Of a stretch of DNA of 64,000 bases, positions 24,301-47,541 are shown piece after piece. The DNA is taken from positions 47,018,501 to 47,082,500 of the forward strand of contig NC_092587.1 of assembly GCF_047663525.1 (NCBI RefSeq), in the 5' to 3' direction. The first letter of the stretch is position 1. Each line of letters starts with the position of its first letter. A program made the position numbers and the translations under genes. The notes beneath the pieces were generated by a model. The model made no database searches and had not been told where the DNA came from. It worked only from the letters and a program-made list of their open reading frames with translations. The DNA comes from Anas platyrhynchos (Eukaryota > Chordata > Aves > Anseriformes > Anatidae).

Positions 24301-25126
24301 CACCTTATATAGAACAGATATAACAATATAGGGTGTCTTTCAGATCATCCAGGTCTAGAAAATGTGGTACAGATTGAGAAATTTCAAGAAAAGGCTTACA
24401 TGGAGTTCCAAGACTATGTAACAAAAGCATATCCAGATGATACGTACAGGTGTGTAAACTTACATGCTTACTTGATTTCTTTTCAGAGCACCAAGGATAC
24501 TGATACGTACAGTATTTCTTGTAACAAATATGTGCATTTTATTCTTACTTTCTTAAAATACACTTAAAATACTATGTATATATTCATGCATATTATGAAT
24601 ATAATTTATCTACTTAATCATTATTAATTTCCAAAATGAAATATTGGAAATAAAATTAATGAAGTTTTTTTTTTTTCATTTTGAATTGCACCTATGTAGA
24701 GTATTTCCTCATTTAGTCTAAGTCCAAACATTGTAGAGTCCATGCACATAGACTTACATATTTGCATTTTTTGTACTACTGAAGGCATGACTAACTATAT
24801 ACTCCACTGACTTAGATATCTAAGCCTTTCATGAACTAGATATAGCAAATTTTGACCAGTATTGTTCCTTGTTATTTTTTTCTGTTACTGATACTTGAAC
24901 AACACTGAACTGTGTGACCAAGTAACACTTTTTACTAAACTTACTTTCCAGACTGTCTAGACTCCTTCTCCGATTGCCTGCTCTTAGGCTGATGAGTGCT
25001 GCCATCACCGAGGAGCTGTTCTTTGCAGGACTAATCGGAAACGTTCAGATTGATAGCATCATCCCATATATCCTGCGCATGGAGACAGCGGACTATAACT
25101 CTCAAATAATTGGTCACGCCGTATAA
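273..25126 (+). CDS. NR2C1: NR2C1 (testicular receptor 2), gene span, 13 coding exons, 5' end outside window
   Basis: Orphan nuclear receptor of the TR2/TR4 class. Known role of the family: binds direct repeats of AGGTCA as homodimer or TR2/TR4 heterodimer in the nucleus and mainly represses. Coding exons: 273-380, 5691-5921, 9222-9303, 10651-10830, 13226-13373, 13456-13546, 14923-15107, 18597-18759, 19820-19941, 21731-21870, 23541-23678, 24344-24449, 24952-25126. All have AG acceptors and GT donors, and they sum to 1869 bases in one frame. Counting from the first visible codon, the N-terminal region is residues 1-131, the two-zinc-finger DNA-binding domain about 132-197 and the ligand-binding domain about 384-622. 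It is NR2C1 rather than NR2C2 because the stretch after the first [10 protein letters not shown] motif, the hinge and the C-terminus match TR2, and NDUFA12 follows downstream. The start codon lies upstream of the window. Human TR2 is about 603 residues, so this protein is slightly longer, partly because of the first exon listed. Confidence 0.96.
1272..1311. repeat. Perfect 20-bp tandem duplication
   Basis: CAGTTAACTCATGTCTCTTT occurs twice head to tail (1272-1291, 1292-1311) in an NR2C1 intron. Confidence 0.95.
2107..3181 (-). mobile_element. Solo LTR, family A copy 1 (antisense in NR2C1 intron)
   Basis: About 1.07 kb, similar along its length to the copy at 42170-43220: same order of GAGAAAATA, GGGTTG-GATAAGGAC, CCACCATCTTCTGCCTCCTC-like and GCGTGGGCTCCTCTCCA blocks. 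The outer ends are TG..CA. On the minus strand AATAAA lies at 2304-2299, which orients the LTR. The flanks give no clear target duplication, and the copy lacks internal retroviral genes, so it is an old solo LTR. The open frames in it are low-complexity products of GC-rich LTR sequence. Confidence 0.75.
5691..5921 (+). CDS. NR2C1: NR2C1 exon, N-terminal activation region
   Basis: 231 bases (77 codons), phase 0 at both ends. Visible residues 37-113 run from [14 protein letters not shown] to the stretch ending in SAQHIQ, with the TR2-type repeated motifs SKVILA and GKVILA. The preceding 5.3-kb intron contains an antisense LTR at 2107-3181. Confidence 0.95.
9222..9303 (+). CDS. NR2C1: NR2C1 exon, start of zinc finger 1
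   Basis: 82 bases ending in phase 1. It encodes the last N-terminal residues and the start of the DNA-binding domain, [13 protein letters not shown], with the first two zinc ligands Cys132 and Cys135 (visible numbering). The intron interrupts the Gly codon after KAS, between the two cysteine pairs of finger 1. Confidence 0.96.
10651..10830 (+). CDS. NR2C1: NR2C1 exon, rest of DNA-binding domain
   Basis: 180 bases. It encodes the second cysteine pair of finger 1 (Cys149, Cys152), the P-box CEGCKG that sets AGGTCA half-site recognition, and finger 2 with Cys168, Cys174, Cys184 and Cys187, ending at FGMKQD. All eight zinc ligands of the receptor are therefore intact across this exon and the previous one. 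Confidence 0.97.
13226..13373 (+). CDS. NR2C1: NR2C1 exon, C-terminal extension and hinge
   Basis: 148 bases, phase 1 in and phase 2 out. It encodes [11 protein letters not shown], then [19 protein letters not shown], a stretch almost identical between TR2 and TR4. The donor GTACGTA is followed by an intron of only 82 bases. The 2.4-kb intron before this exon contains a GC-richer block near 11420-11960 with nothing recognisable in it. Confidence 0.96.
13456..13546 (+). CDS. NR2C1: NR2C1 exon, hinge
   Basis: 91 bases. It completes the Arg codon split by the mini-intron and encodes [18 protein letters not shown] and the TR2-type VLMTPDK stretch. Acceptor TGTGTCAG, donor GTATAT. Confidence 0.95.
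14518..14587. repeat. (AAGG)n microsatellite
   Basis: About 17 uninterrupted GGAA/AAGG units in the NR2C1 intron before the exon at 14923. The minus-strand repeat of Leu-Pro-Ser-Phe in a predicted frame is a product of this repeat. Confidence 0.97.
14923..15107 (+). CDS. NR2C1: NR2C1 exon, hinge
   Basis: 185 bases, phase 0 in and phase 2 out. It encodes [20 protein letters not shown] followed by an acidic, Ser/Gln-rich linker ending SSDVT and a split Arg codon. The [10 protein letters not shown] block is shared by TR2 and TR4. Confidence 0.95.
18597..18759 (+). CDS. NR2C1: NR2C1 exon, hinge to ligand-binding domain
   Basis: 163 bases, ending in phase 0. It encodes [15 protein letters not shown], a variable serine-rich linker, and [13 protein letters not shown], which begins the ligand-binding domain. 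The preceding 3.5-kb intron shows no other recognisable gene. Confidence 0.96.
19769..19808. repeat. (TTTA)n microsatellite
   Basis: About ten ATTT units with one interruption (TTAG), ending 11 bases before the acceptor of the exon at 19820. Confidence 0.93.
19820..19941 (+). CDS. NR2C1: NR2C1 exon, ligand-binding domain
   Basis: 122 bases. It encodes [20 protein letters not shown] and the [14 protein letters not shown] block with a split Gly codon at its end. HWARSIPxFQ is the helix 3 region of the NR2C ligand-binding domain. A TTTA microsatellite lies directly upstream. Confidence 0.97.
21731..21870 (+). CDS. NR2C1: NR2C1 exon, ligand-binding domain
   Basis: 140 bases. It encodes [33 protein letters not shown] and the following HLHSSLQQ. 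This is the conserved nuclear-receptor helix 4/5 region. The acceptor follows a long T-run, a strong polypyrimidine tract. Confidence 0.96.
22086..22130. repeat. AAAG/AAAT microsatellite
   Basis: GAAA units pass into AAAT units in an NR2C1 intron. Confidence 0.9.
23541..23678 (+). CDS. NR2C1: NR2C1 exon, ligand-binding domain
   Basis: 138 bases. It encodes [20 protein letters not shown] and [20 protein letters not shown], ending in the FSPG stretch with a split codon. The 256 bases upstream happen to be open in the same frame but do not resemble the family. Confidence 0.96.
23761..23813 (-). mobile_element. CR1 LINE 3'-end fragment (minus)
   Basis: ATAGAATCATTTCAGTTGGA, then AAAGACC and AAGATCAT with TTCAACC is the reverse complement of an avian CR1 3' end. 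It lies in the NR2C1 intron after the exon ending at 23678. Confidence 0.8.
23861..23932 (+). mobile_element. CR1 LINE 3'-end fragment (plus)
   Basis: GGTTGGAACTAGATGATCTT, then GAGGTCCCTTCCAACCC and CTATGATTCTA is the classic CR1 3' end. It sits 48 bases from an oppositely oriented CR1 end, so the two 3' tails point away from each other. Confidence 0.88.
24344..24449 (+). CDS. NR2C1: NR2C1 exon, ligand-binding domain
   Basis: 106 bases. It encodes [20 protein letters not shown] and [15 protein letters not shown] with a split Arg codon. Acceptor TCTTTCAG, donor GTGTGT. Confidence 0.96.
24952..25126 (+). CDS. NR2C1: NR2C1 terminal coding exon
   Basis: 175 bases including the TAA stop at 25124-25126. 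It encodes [32 protein letters not shown] and the C-terminal helix region [20 protein letters not shown] followed by Ala-Val. This matches the end of TR2, so the receptor is complete at its C-terminus. Confidence 0.97.
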
Positions 25127-25560
25127 AAGTAACAGTCAAGGATTCTGCACCATGGCAGTCATGGTGATGTAAATGCATACCCTGTCTCCAAGAGATGGCA
25201 ATAAGCCTTCACATGCACCTATCCAAAGAAGGCGAATATTCCTCCTTTCCAGTACACTTGGGAAATGTGGTGGAGTGTCTTAAGGAATATAGGATCGCTT
25301 CCTATTTTTCATCCGATCTTCAAGGACTTGTAAATTAACTTGATATCTGAAGAAAGTCAAGAATTGTCCCTCCTATTTTTGTAGATAGATGAACTTGGAA
25401 TATTTGTTTATGAAGTCCAGGCTTGTGAAGAAATTGAAGAAGCTTTGACTGAACTAAGGTATCTCAACTTAGTTTGATGTTTTAGACAAATAAATTAACT
25501 TTCCTCTCTGAGCTGTGTTTTCAGTGTTTTGCTGCTAGTTCTTTCTCACTGAATAAATGG
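25127..25560 (+). other. NR2C1: NR2C1 3' UTR with candidate polyadenylation signals
   Basis: Non-coding sequence after the stop codon. AATAAA hexamers lie at 25489-25494 and 25552-25557. Which one is used, and whether a longer 3' UTR exists, cannot be decided from sequence alone. Confidence 0.6.
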
Positions 25561-28500
25561 AAAATACGTGATCAAACATCTCGAAAAGGCCAGTATCTCC
25601 ATGGAAATGAGACCCTTATAACCAAACGTAGGGTTTTGCTGTTGTTTTGAAGAAAAATCAATTTCTTGTTGAATGAAACAGTGTATATCATTACAAGTGA
25701 AGGGAAGGTAGAGGAATTTCACATTTTAAAAATATTCTGCTGACATTTTGATGCAGTTAATTGAAAGTGAAGCTGCAAAGGGTCAGTACTGACTGCTGTG
25801 TAGATGCGAGGAATACTGTGCTGTAGTATTATGCATTGGTAGATATCAGTTGTTTTATAGTATGAAAAACTATGAAGTGTTTACTGCAGGTATTCAAAAA
25901 GTAGCCTCCTGCTTTTACTGGTCTCACAAGTTGAAGCTTTTTCACACTAGCCCACCCCCTTTCATACTCAGCACACGAGGATGGAGGCATTCAAGATGCC
26001 TCTTAACTTTATTTCAGCCATCACTCTAAGAAACGAATTGTGTTTAGAGTTCTGTGCACGTGTTCATGTCATTATTCTTGCATAGGATTTGGAAATTATT
26101 TTTTGTTGTTAGCCTTTAGCTGTCTAGCTATCTTTTTCCAACCAGTCTCATATGATTATTTTTTAAATTTGAATTAGACAAATTCAAATATAACAGGCTC
26201 CCTCCTCGTAGGAGCCTGGCCTCTGCTGCTTTTCCTTTCCTTGGTAGAAATGGGTCTAGATGCTTTATAAACATGTATGTTGAGTGAATCTGGCTCCATC
26301 TAAGGGTGGATTCAAATGCTTTTCTCTCTCGAGGCATGTGCCTCATTGCCACGTAATGCTCTAACGTATGGTTGCCCCTTGCTTCCTTTGGCTGCAGGAA
26401 GCTGTACATCCCTAGCACATTTAGTAGCCGTTGCTTAAAATTAGAGAAGGATCCTAGTGAAAGTGATGGTCTACTGCTGACACTTGGGATTATCTAAATC
26501 TTGGATCAAGGCCCAGTTCTCTTTACCCAGAACTTTTCTTTCTCTGGCAGCACTGGGTGAAGGAGAGCCTCACCCAGTTGCTTAGCCAAAAGATCCCCTT
26601 AAAGGGAGGCCTTTGCCCAGTCTGTACCAGCCGCTCCAAGGCCACTCCATTGAAGGACTACTAGATGAGGCTTGGGTGAGTTCCGTGTTTTTTCTCAGCA
26701 CCTGAGGATCTCAACCATCCAAAAAGCATCAGAGAGCAGTCACTGACACTGAATTATTGTGGTCTTTTTAATTCCACTGACCAGTTTGTTTGGCTCGTCC
26801 TCTGCCCAAGCTCTATAACCAGAGGCTGTTCTACAGGATCATCCAGATACAGTACCACAGACCCTAACGCTTGGTGCTGAGGACCCCTGATGTGGTAGAA
26901 CCATCTCCCCTGCTCTAACTTGGCACGTAATGACTTCCTGGGGGACAGCCTTCAGTGCTGGAGCTGGCCGTGGTGCCTCACCCTTCCCACGTTTCACCCT
27001 TCACAGGCGCAGGATTAGGCTCTTCATTCGTGTTCCCTGGAGTTCATGAAGAAGGAAGACATCTTTTCTGTATCCCAGGAAACCTGCCTCACTGTCTATG
27101 TGAACAATTGCTGCCAATGTGCTGTGCTTGTTCTCGTCCCAGTGGTAACGGGCTCATCTTGCCACCTGTAGGACCAAGGTGCAAATGGGACATACATCAT
27201 TCTTCAGTTCAGCTCGTAGAAATCTGGACCCTGTTTTCCAGCCCCATGTTATCCCTAACCCACTCCTGGAAATTTACCTCTGTTAAACCTTTTAAGGAAG
27301 CTGACAGGAGTTTACTCCTGAACATTTAGTGGGGACTGTTAGCATTAGGTCAGAGGTTGGACTTGATGATCTTGAGGTCTCTTCCAACCTAGAAATTCTG
27401 TGATTCTGTGATTTTGGAGGTGTTTTCCTGGGCATCCCAAATCTTGGAAGCATTCTATGCCAGTTTTCTCCAGCTTTGTGTAACCCAGATAACAGCAAGA
27501 TGGAAATAAAAGCTTGTTTTCCTTCTAAATGCAGCAGACTGTGCAAATATCTCTCACATCTTTGCAGATATTTTTTACTCCAGAGCTTGAGCCTCAGGCA
27601 TGATAAGCAGTTTCTTGTTTACCGCTGCCCAAAAGATTTGGCTGATGTGGCTTCTTCCATGATACTGTCTAGCTGCAGAAACAGCTGAGAAAACATCAGT
27701 GTTCATACAGGTGTAAATCTTAAGGGATTGAATTCCTCATCGTGTATATCTTTGACAGAGCAGTGTTTTGGAGAACGTGGCCACAGAACCCTATTTTCTC
27801 TGGATTTCCTTTATCGCTTCCTCTTCGTGGCCCAGTGTGGCCTCGTAGACAAGTTAGCCAACTTCACCAAAATGTGGACTGCCAGCACCACTGATTACTG
27901 GTTCCTTAGGCTGTCTTACCTCAAAAGCACCAGAACCCCAGTCATGTTTTACATCACTTTCAGGTGTTTTACATGTGCCCTTGCTGTTCTTTTTTGATGC
28001 CTGTCATCTCTGGCTGGCAGCAGCAGATCCAGATCCCAGTGGCTGACTTTTTCCCCTTCCACATCTCTTATTGATGTATTCCTGGTGAATTCCAGGGCTT
28101 CATCTGGGATTTTTTATAAATAACTGAAATCAGGAATTCAACCCCTTTATGTTTTTCTTCTTAAATCCTGTCTCCAGATCTGAGTCTACCCTTCCATCAC
28201 ATGTTGGGTAGCAAGGGATTATCATCAGTCATCTTGCTTGCGTGTGACGAGAGACTGTCAGGTATCTTGAATCTAGTTATCTTGACCAGGTGAGAGACTG
28301 AACAGGACAGCCATCTCCAAACCCGGTAACAGACGTGATTACTTCAATGTGAGAACAGTAAGGTCATGTCACCATCAGCAATCGGGATATCTCAAACTAC
28401 ATTAGGGGCTTTGCTCAATAACACCTGTACGCATCATTGCCAAAAGGACAGTGAGTTCAAGAAATCTTCAACCAAATTGCCAAGAAGTGTCTGCCAGCCA

Positions 28501-31500
28501 CCTTGTTCTGAGCATGTGGGGACAGTTAATTACAGGTTGTGTGGCCCCATATATATGCACATAAAGAAAAACTTCTTATATTGAAGAGACTCCAGTTGCT
28601 TTTGTTGTCCACGTGTGCGATAACCATACACCCTCTCCCTTGCTATGTGTAGCCAACAAAATACGTAAGTGCTGTACTCACTGCCAAATGAAACAAAAGG
28701 GGAGAATTGAGCGCACACCTGCAGTATCGTGAGGGCCCCAAAAAAACATGTTATGATCTTGGGTACCTGATCTGATGTTTGGACCTCTGTAGAGATAATG
28801 TGCACATATGCAATGCATTGCAAAGAGCTCTGGCTACTGGTAAGTAACTTTTTTTCCCCAAAGTTTATTACATTTTTTCATTGTAATTTCAGTACTGGTT
28901 TAAACATAGGGTGCAGGCTGGTCTGTGCTGCTTAGCAAGTAATCTCTCTCTCCTTTCTTTGCAATGATCAAGAAGCCAGACAGTGCTGGTTATTGCTTCA
29001 GTTTATTCACTTATCAAGATTTTTTCTTTAATCCTTTTGGATTCTTAAACGATGAGTTCATGCTCTTGATAAGGAATGAAACATAACTGGGATTTCTCAG
29101 AAATAGGAGCTATAAAACAGGTAAATTAATACAAGGATGAAGATGCATTTTTCTTATTTCTGGCTCTTGACCATTGCAGTTATCTTTGAGAATAATGTGG
29201 CATCTTACGGTAGGTCTAAACAATGAAGTTCTCATTTGGTTTGGTTTGTCTGAAGGTAACCGTTGCTCGGTTAAATGGAGCATATTAAGTTACCTTCAGC
29301 TCAGGCTGTGAACGTTTTGAACAGCTATTTTTTATGGTGACAGGATCTCACATTACCACCTGTGTGATTTATTATTTTTAGTCCTGTGAATAAATGTTCT
29401 TTGCTGCTGAACGAAAGGCTGGCAAATATTACAAATATTACTGTTTTTTCATGCTGTTAGTAAGACTGTTGTTCTGCTAACAAAAATGTACACAATGAAT
29501 CTCACTTAACCATGGATGTTAAAATATCTCATTATTTTTGTGACATTCTCCTTTAAATTTTTATTAAACTTTTGATCTTCAGCATTCTGACAATTTTCAT
29601 ACCTATTCAGGATTCAACCAAACTGTGGCGTTTTCTAGCCATAAAAATAATGAATTTCTTTGCCAATGAAAGAACAAGTTTAGTTTCAATAGCTTTAAAA
29701 TGTTCAATGTTAAGAGCAAGAAGATTCATTTTAATATAAATCACATGAATTGAAAAACTATTTTATACATTTTAGAATCCTGTCACTTCAGACGGGAGCA
29801 ACGTTACACATAATGAATTGACTAGATTGAAATATTTTCCTTGAAAATGTGTGTTGTACATGTACACATGGGTTTGGGTTATTTATTCCATACTGGTGGC
29901 GTTCCTGGTACAAATCATTGTATATTTTAACTTTATTTTTTTTCTTTTTTCTCCAAAAGTACTTTGATTGCAATACCTTCCGCAGTTACAAACTTAACCT
30001 GTCCATACATTTTGCCTCTTCTGTGGTCATCAGGGTCATCAAAAGTCAGTCACTGGTCTGTTATTTTGTTCAGCTTCTATGGTTCCTAGCACATCAGTTT
30101 CATTGTAAGCATTAGAACGTAATTGTCTGCTGTGGTGTAACAAGATCACTGTAAATGTCTTGAAAACTGACTAAATTTTGAAAATTCTATTTTGGGTGTA
30201 TTTTTTAAAATAAATTGTAACTTTCTATTATAGAAAACAATTGTAATAACCTATCACTTTGTTAGTGTTTTATACTGACTGTCCTATAGACCTGAAGCAG
30301 TGTAAATGATTACAAAGACTTTGTGGATATTTCACTTCTGTTTTACTATGTAGTAGTGTCAATTATCTTCAGTCTCTGGGATTTGTGATAGCTGCAATAT
30401 CTTGCCGTTTTCTAGCCCTTGTTGCTATTAACTCTGTTTCTGTGCTTACTATTTTCTGCCCAATGCAATTGAGTATTTGAAAATGTAATAATTTATTATA
30501 AAATTTAATTCACCATCATTTTTTGCCTTTAAAACACTACATACAAATTTGCTATAATGAATTCTGATCACAGGTCTTTGTGCCATACAACGCAATAATC
30601 TATATTTGCAAATGTTTACTCAGTTCATTATGGATCGGTTTTAGGTTGAAAGTTAAAATATGGCTGAATACATTTTTCTTTTTACATAAATACAGACTTC
30701 AGGTGTTTAGGTTGAATTACCTCAGTTTTAAATATTACTGGATAAATAGTGAATTTATTCTTGTTCAAATTTGTGAAAATATCACAAGTTTTGATTCATT
30801 CCAGAATTGATTTCTCAGTGATAATTGAAAAAGTGTGATTTTTTTTCAGTCTTCTTTTATAAATGATTGTGCTACTTACATAAATATGCAGACAACCTAT
30901 AAGTGTATTCCAAATGAGAAAGGAGCTACCACTCTTTCCATGTTTCAATTCTGAAATGTCTTTATCATGCGGTAAATGGAGTATCATGGAGAAAATGAAT
31001 TACCCACTGATACAGATAAAAGATAAAGCTTGGATAATGCAGGGAACAGATGACTTACAAGAAGTAAACATTTAGACTGTCTTCCCCATTAGCATTTACA
31101 CCAGTATCTCTCTTGCTTCTGTTCAAAAACGTACCTTTCTCAGCACTCCTACAGCACCCTGTTCTCCAGTCAGACTGCTAATAAGTATTCCCTCCTCCTC
31201 ATACCAGTAACTTCCCACAGCCTTTTGGTCACCTCTGAAGGAAAAAGGAAGAGCTCTCTAGTGACAAGTGCTCTTTGGGTAAATAGCTGTCTGGGAAAAC
31301 AAAACAAAACAAAACAAACAAAAACAGTCTGGGAACTCTCCAGCTTGGTTACTCTGGAGTATCTTCTTTTCTTCTCCCTGCTTAACAAACATCCCTAACA
31401 GTCCTGCCTTTCCTCCTCTTCTGTACGAAATAACCCCAAAGAACATCTGTACTTCATCATATGAATGCTTCTCTCCTGAGCTCCTACGTTTTTCTCGTAA

Positions 31501-32294
31501 ATATAAAAAGTCATGTTAACACATGGAACAGCCCCGTTCAGCCACCTCAGTCTCCCTTTTACCCTCTGAGCTCTCAAGTGCCACCCTCACTCAGATATGT
31601 AACTGCTAAAATGTAATACCATCTTCTATTACATTCATCTTTCATGGGAAATCAGAGCTGTGTGTTTTGGCTTGAGTGTAGGACCTGAGTGTGTCCCCAA
31701 GTCACTGCAGTGGAGTTGAAGGTAGGTCATGTGGACCACGGGAGCACCACCGTGTTCAATATCATTACCTCTGGACACGTAAGGTTTTTGTGGCTATCGA
31801 TGCATTTCCTGATCTCTTTATTTATTTATTTATAGCAATCGGATCTTGTAGCAATGCTTGCTCAAAAACATTTTCAAATGAATTAGGCTGAGGTCTGGGG
31901 AAGGTGGATGAGGTGCTAATAAGGAGAGAAGAGTATTTTGTGGCTTGGTTGGAGTGATAGTGGAAAAGCGTACAGCACAGGAGCAATGCTGGGGGCACCC
32001 TTATCTAAACTTGTGTGGTGGAGTGCCCATGATAACAGAGAAACCAGACGGGCCTGCTCCCCCGTGGGCTCTCCTGCATTAACATGGCGCCCTTCACTCA
32101 GCAGAACCGCTCACTGCACACCCAGAGCACCAAACTGCCACGCGCTGAGCCTCCAGGTAACACCAGGTTGCTAAACACAGAAGTTAGTTGGCAGGAGGCT
32201 GTCCAGCAGCTACAGATGACCTGCTTCATCTTGTTATATATGGAGTGGTGATTTATGTCCAGAAGATGGTTGATATTAACAAAGAAGAGGGAGA
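25561..32294. other. Intergenic region between NR2C1 and NDUFA12
   Basis: Apart from the CR1 end at 27328-27412, nothing is recognisable. Chance open frames of up to 124 codons (26955-27329 +, 26128-26418 -) show no known domain. A somewhat GC-richer stretch at 26400-28750 separates AT-rich flanks. Confidence 0.6.
27328..27412 (+). mobile_element. CR1 LINE 3'-end fragment
   Basis: Begins TTAGTGGGGACTGTTAGCAT and continues GAGGTTGGACTTGATGATCT, ending CTGTGATTCTGTGATT. It is a 5'-truncated CR1 of the same subfamily as the copies at 47.5 and 58.4 kb. Confidence 0.9.
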
Positions 32295-33570
32295 TGTGGG
32301 AGTGTGGCCATGGGGGTTGGCAAGCCCCATGGTTAAGAAGGGTGATTCAGGAGACTCCATGCAGTCTTGGGTTGCTTGCTCTCCAGCCCTTAAGGCATGG
32401 AAGTTTCTGGGTATTTGCCGTTGCTGTTATTTGCAAAGTTGTTTGACCAATTAAAAGTTGTTTTTGAAAAGGACTGCGGTGGGGAGAAGGGCATAAGAGG
32501 GGAGCCTGCCCTCAAGATAAAAAAAGGCAACACGATGAAGTTATGTCATCAATAAAGAAACAGAAAGAAGGAATGAAAAGGAACAGGCTGGCAGAATGGA
32601 GACCAGGATGGGAACAGACACACTGATCGCCTCATGAAGATAGGTTCAGCCAGACTCAGCAAACTGCTCAGAGAAGCTTGTACAGAAAGTCGCTGGAAAT
32701 GGGCGCACCGGATTTGGGAAGAAGCTCAAGCTAAGAGAAGCGGAGCCGCGCACACAGCTGCCCCTCGCTGGTAAGCAGTTGTGCATTATGGGGAATCATA
32801 CGTCCTTAGGAACAAAGACTGTCCTGGTAACCTTACAGCTTATTCTCCTTATTAACAATGACAGTTTATGATCCTGAAACATGGGAACAAATTGAGGTCA
32901 AGGTGTGGGACTCTGCAACTAAAAACGACAAGGTTGCAGCGGGATTGTTCGGCACCTGGTGAGCAGTCTCTGAGGCCTTAAAGAGCCGTGTGGGGCCGCA
33001 GTCAGACACGTGTGGTTTGCCAGAGCGTGAGGGAGCTGCGGGCTCCTTTACTGATCCGACTGCTACGCCATCGGCCCCCCCACCGCTACTGCCATCGAAG
33101 GGTTTTGCTGTTACGCCCCCCTGGTGACCTGGACGTGCCTTTTGACCCAGACCGATTGGCCTTGAAAACGAGATGGATATGCTTTTCGTTGATCCGGGAA
33201 GAGCAGGATACATGAGGCCCAAAGACCGAGTTGCTTGACAACTTAAAGCGAGACATATTGCTCAAAAGGAATGGAAAATGGAGACTTGTTAGTAATTAAG
33301 AAAAGGAATGGAAAATGGAGCCTGTTAAGTCATGGAACTTAAAGGATTGTTTGTTACCTTTTCTGATTGTATAGGCATACTCGGGTTTAGTATGTAAAGC
33401 AATGTTCTGTGTATTGAGAAGGTTTGATGTTTGTGTGTGAGTGTTGGTGGAGCGTAGACTCCCCGCACACCCAGCACTGTTTACTTGCCTTTTATACCTT
33501 TTATAAATATTCCTTTCATAAATATTACTAAATTCAGATTGAGTTGAGACTTCATTTAAAACAATCTTAA
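32295..33570 (+). mobile_element. Decayed endogenous retrovirus remnant with gag-like fragment
   Basis: From 32295 the sequence starts TGTGGGAGTGTGGCC like an LTR and has AATAAA at 32551-32556. At 32788 an ATG opens a frame with an MGxxxS myristoylation-type start; it stops after 27 codons (32869-32871). A neighbouring frame carries a Trp-rich stretch like a betaretroviral matrix protein, itself broken by TGA at 32960 and 33125. A purine-rich block AAAAGGAATGGAAAATGGAG is duplicated at 33264 and 33301, followed by AT-rich sequence. No pol or env is seen. The coding part is clearly dead. LTR boundaries and family are tentative. Confidence 0.5.
32788..33230 (+). pseudogene. gag-like matrix fragment, broken
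   Basis: Retroviral gag-type N-terminus (Met-Gly-Asn with Ser at position 6), then a frame change near 32867 and at least two in-frame TGA codons. A proline-rich stretch follows, as expected after a matrix domain. No capsid or nucleocapsid motifs follow. It is not expected to produce a functional protein. Confidence 0.5.
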
Positions 33571-33887
33571 GGAGTTACAGGCAGATTGTGGGGCAGATTT
33601 GCAAAATCTACATGGTCTGGTCTGTATTTATTTGTCTTATTTGTTACATAGCCAGCCCGCTCTGCTGGGACGCGTCCCTGCCCACGGCAGGGGGCTGGAA
33701 CCAGGCGATATTTGAGCCCCCTCTACCCACATCACTCCCTGAAGCCGTCACCCCCGTTCCACCCACACCCGGCGCCTCACCGCGCCACCCCGAGCCTCCC
33801 CGAGCCGCCCTTCCCGTCCCTTCCCCGCCCCGCCGGGCAGGGGCCGGGACGCGGCGCGGGGCGGGCTCGGGGCGGCACCGCCCCAAG

Positions 33888-46963
<13,076 letters not shown>

Positions 46964-47045
46964 CAGCAAAAAAAGGAAGTAATTTGCCTCAACTTTGGCT
47001 TTCAGTGTAAATTGTATCTCATTGGTTTTGTTTAAAATAAAAACC
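46964..47045 (+). other. NDUFA12: NDUFA12 3' UTR and polyadenylation signal
   Basis: A short 3' UTR with AATAAA at 47036-47041, about 75 bases after the stop codon. The G-rich run at 47080-47095 just downstream is a plausible downstream element. Confidence 0.7.
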
Positions 47046-47488
47046 TCCTATAACTGCTGTGGTTTAGTTTATTGAGCTGGGGGGGAGGGGGGGGGAATTA
47101 AATGAGAAAACACCGGGAAGATGTAGAGGACAGAATACATGGCAAGTCTTAATTTCAACAAGATACTGGGCTTTTTGTCATATTATCAGTGGCTCTTGTC
47201 TTTACAAGTGGTTCTCAAACTTTTTTTAGCATGCTAATCATTCCTGTGGCAGTTTGTTCTCACCACTCAAAAGACTACAAATATAAATTTGAAATACATG
47301 ATCTTAGCCTTATCCTATTACATTCTTTGCATGGCATATGATGTATAATTCCTGTACTATTTTAGGAAGCAGTCTGTTTAAATATTTGCATGTCAAGTTA
47401 GATTAAGGCCAATCAAGGATTATGTTTTTTATTCATAAATTTCTTGCACATGGGTATGTGTTGGTGTATTTTAATATGGTGTGATAGG

Positions 47489-47541
47489 CAGTATAAAACA
47501 TGTAAAGCTACAGTATATACAGTATAAAACATGTAAAGCTA
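47489..47541. repeat. 22-bp near-tandem duplication abutting a CR1
   Basis: CAGTATAAAACATGTAAAGC plus TA is present at 47489-47510 and 47520-47541. The second copy ends where the CR1 at 47537 begins. Confidence 0.9.

Noticed and set aside
273..25126. Receptor assigned to NR2C2 (TR4) because of the first exon
   Set aside because: The rest of the N-terminus, hinge and C-terminus follow TR2, and NDUFA12 is the known NR2C1 neighbour.
26955..27329. 124-codon open frame in the intergenic region
   Set aside because: No recognisable domain and no splice or promoter context; it runs into a CR1 end.
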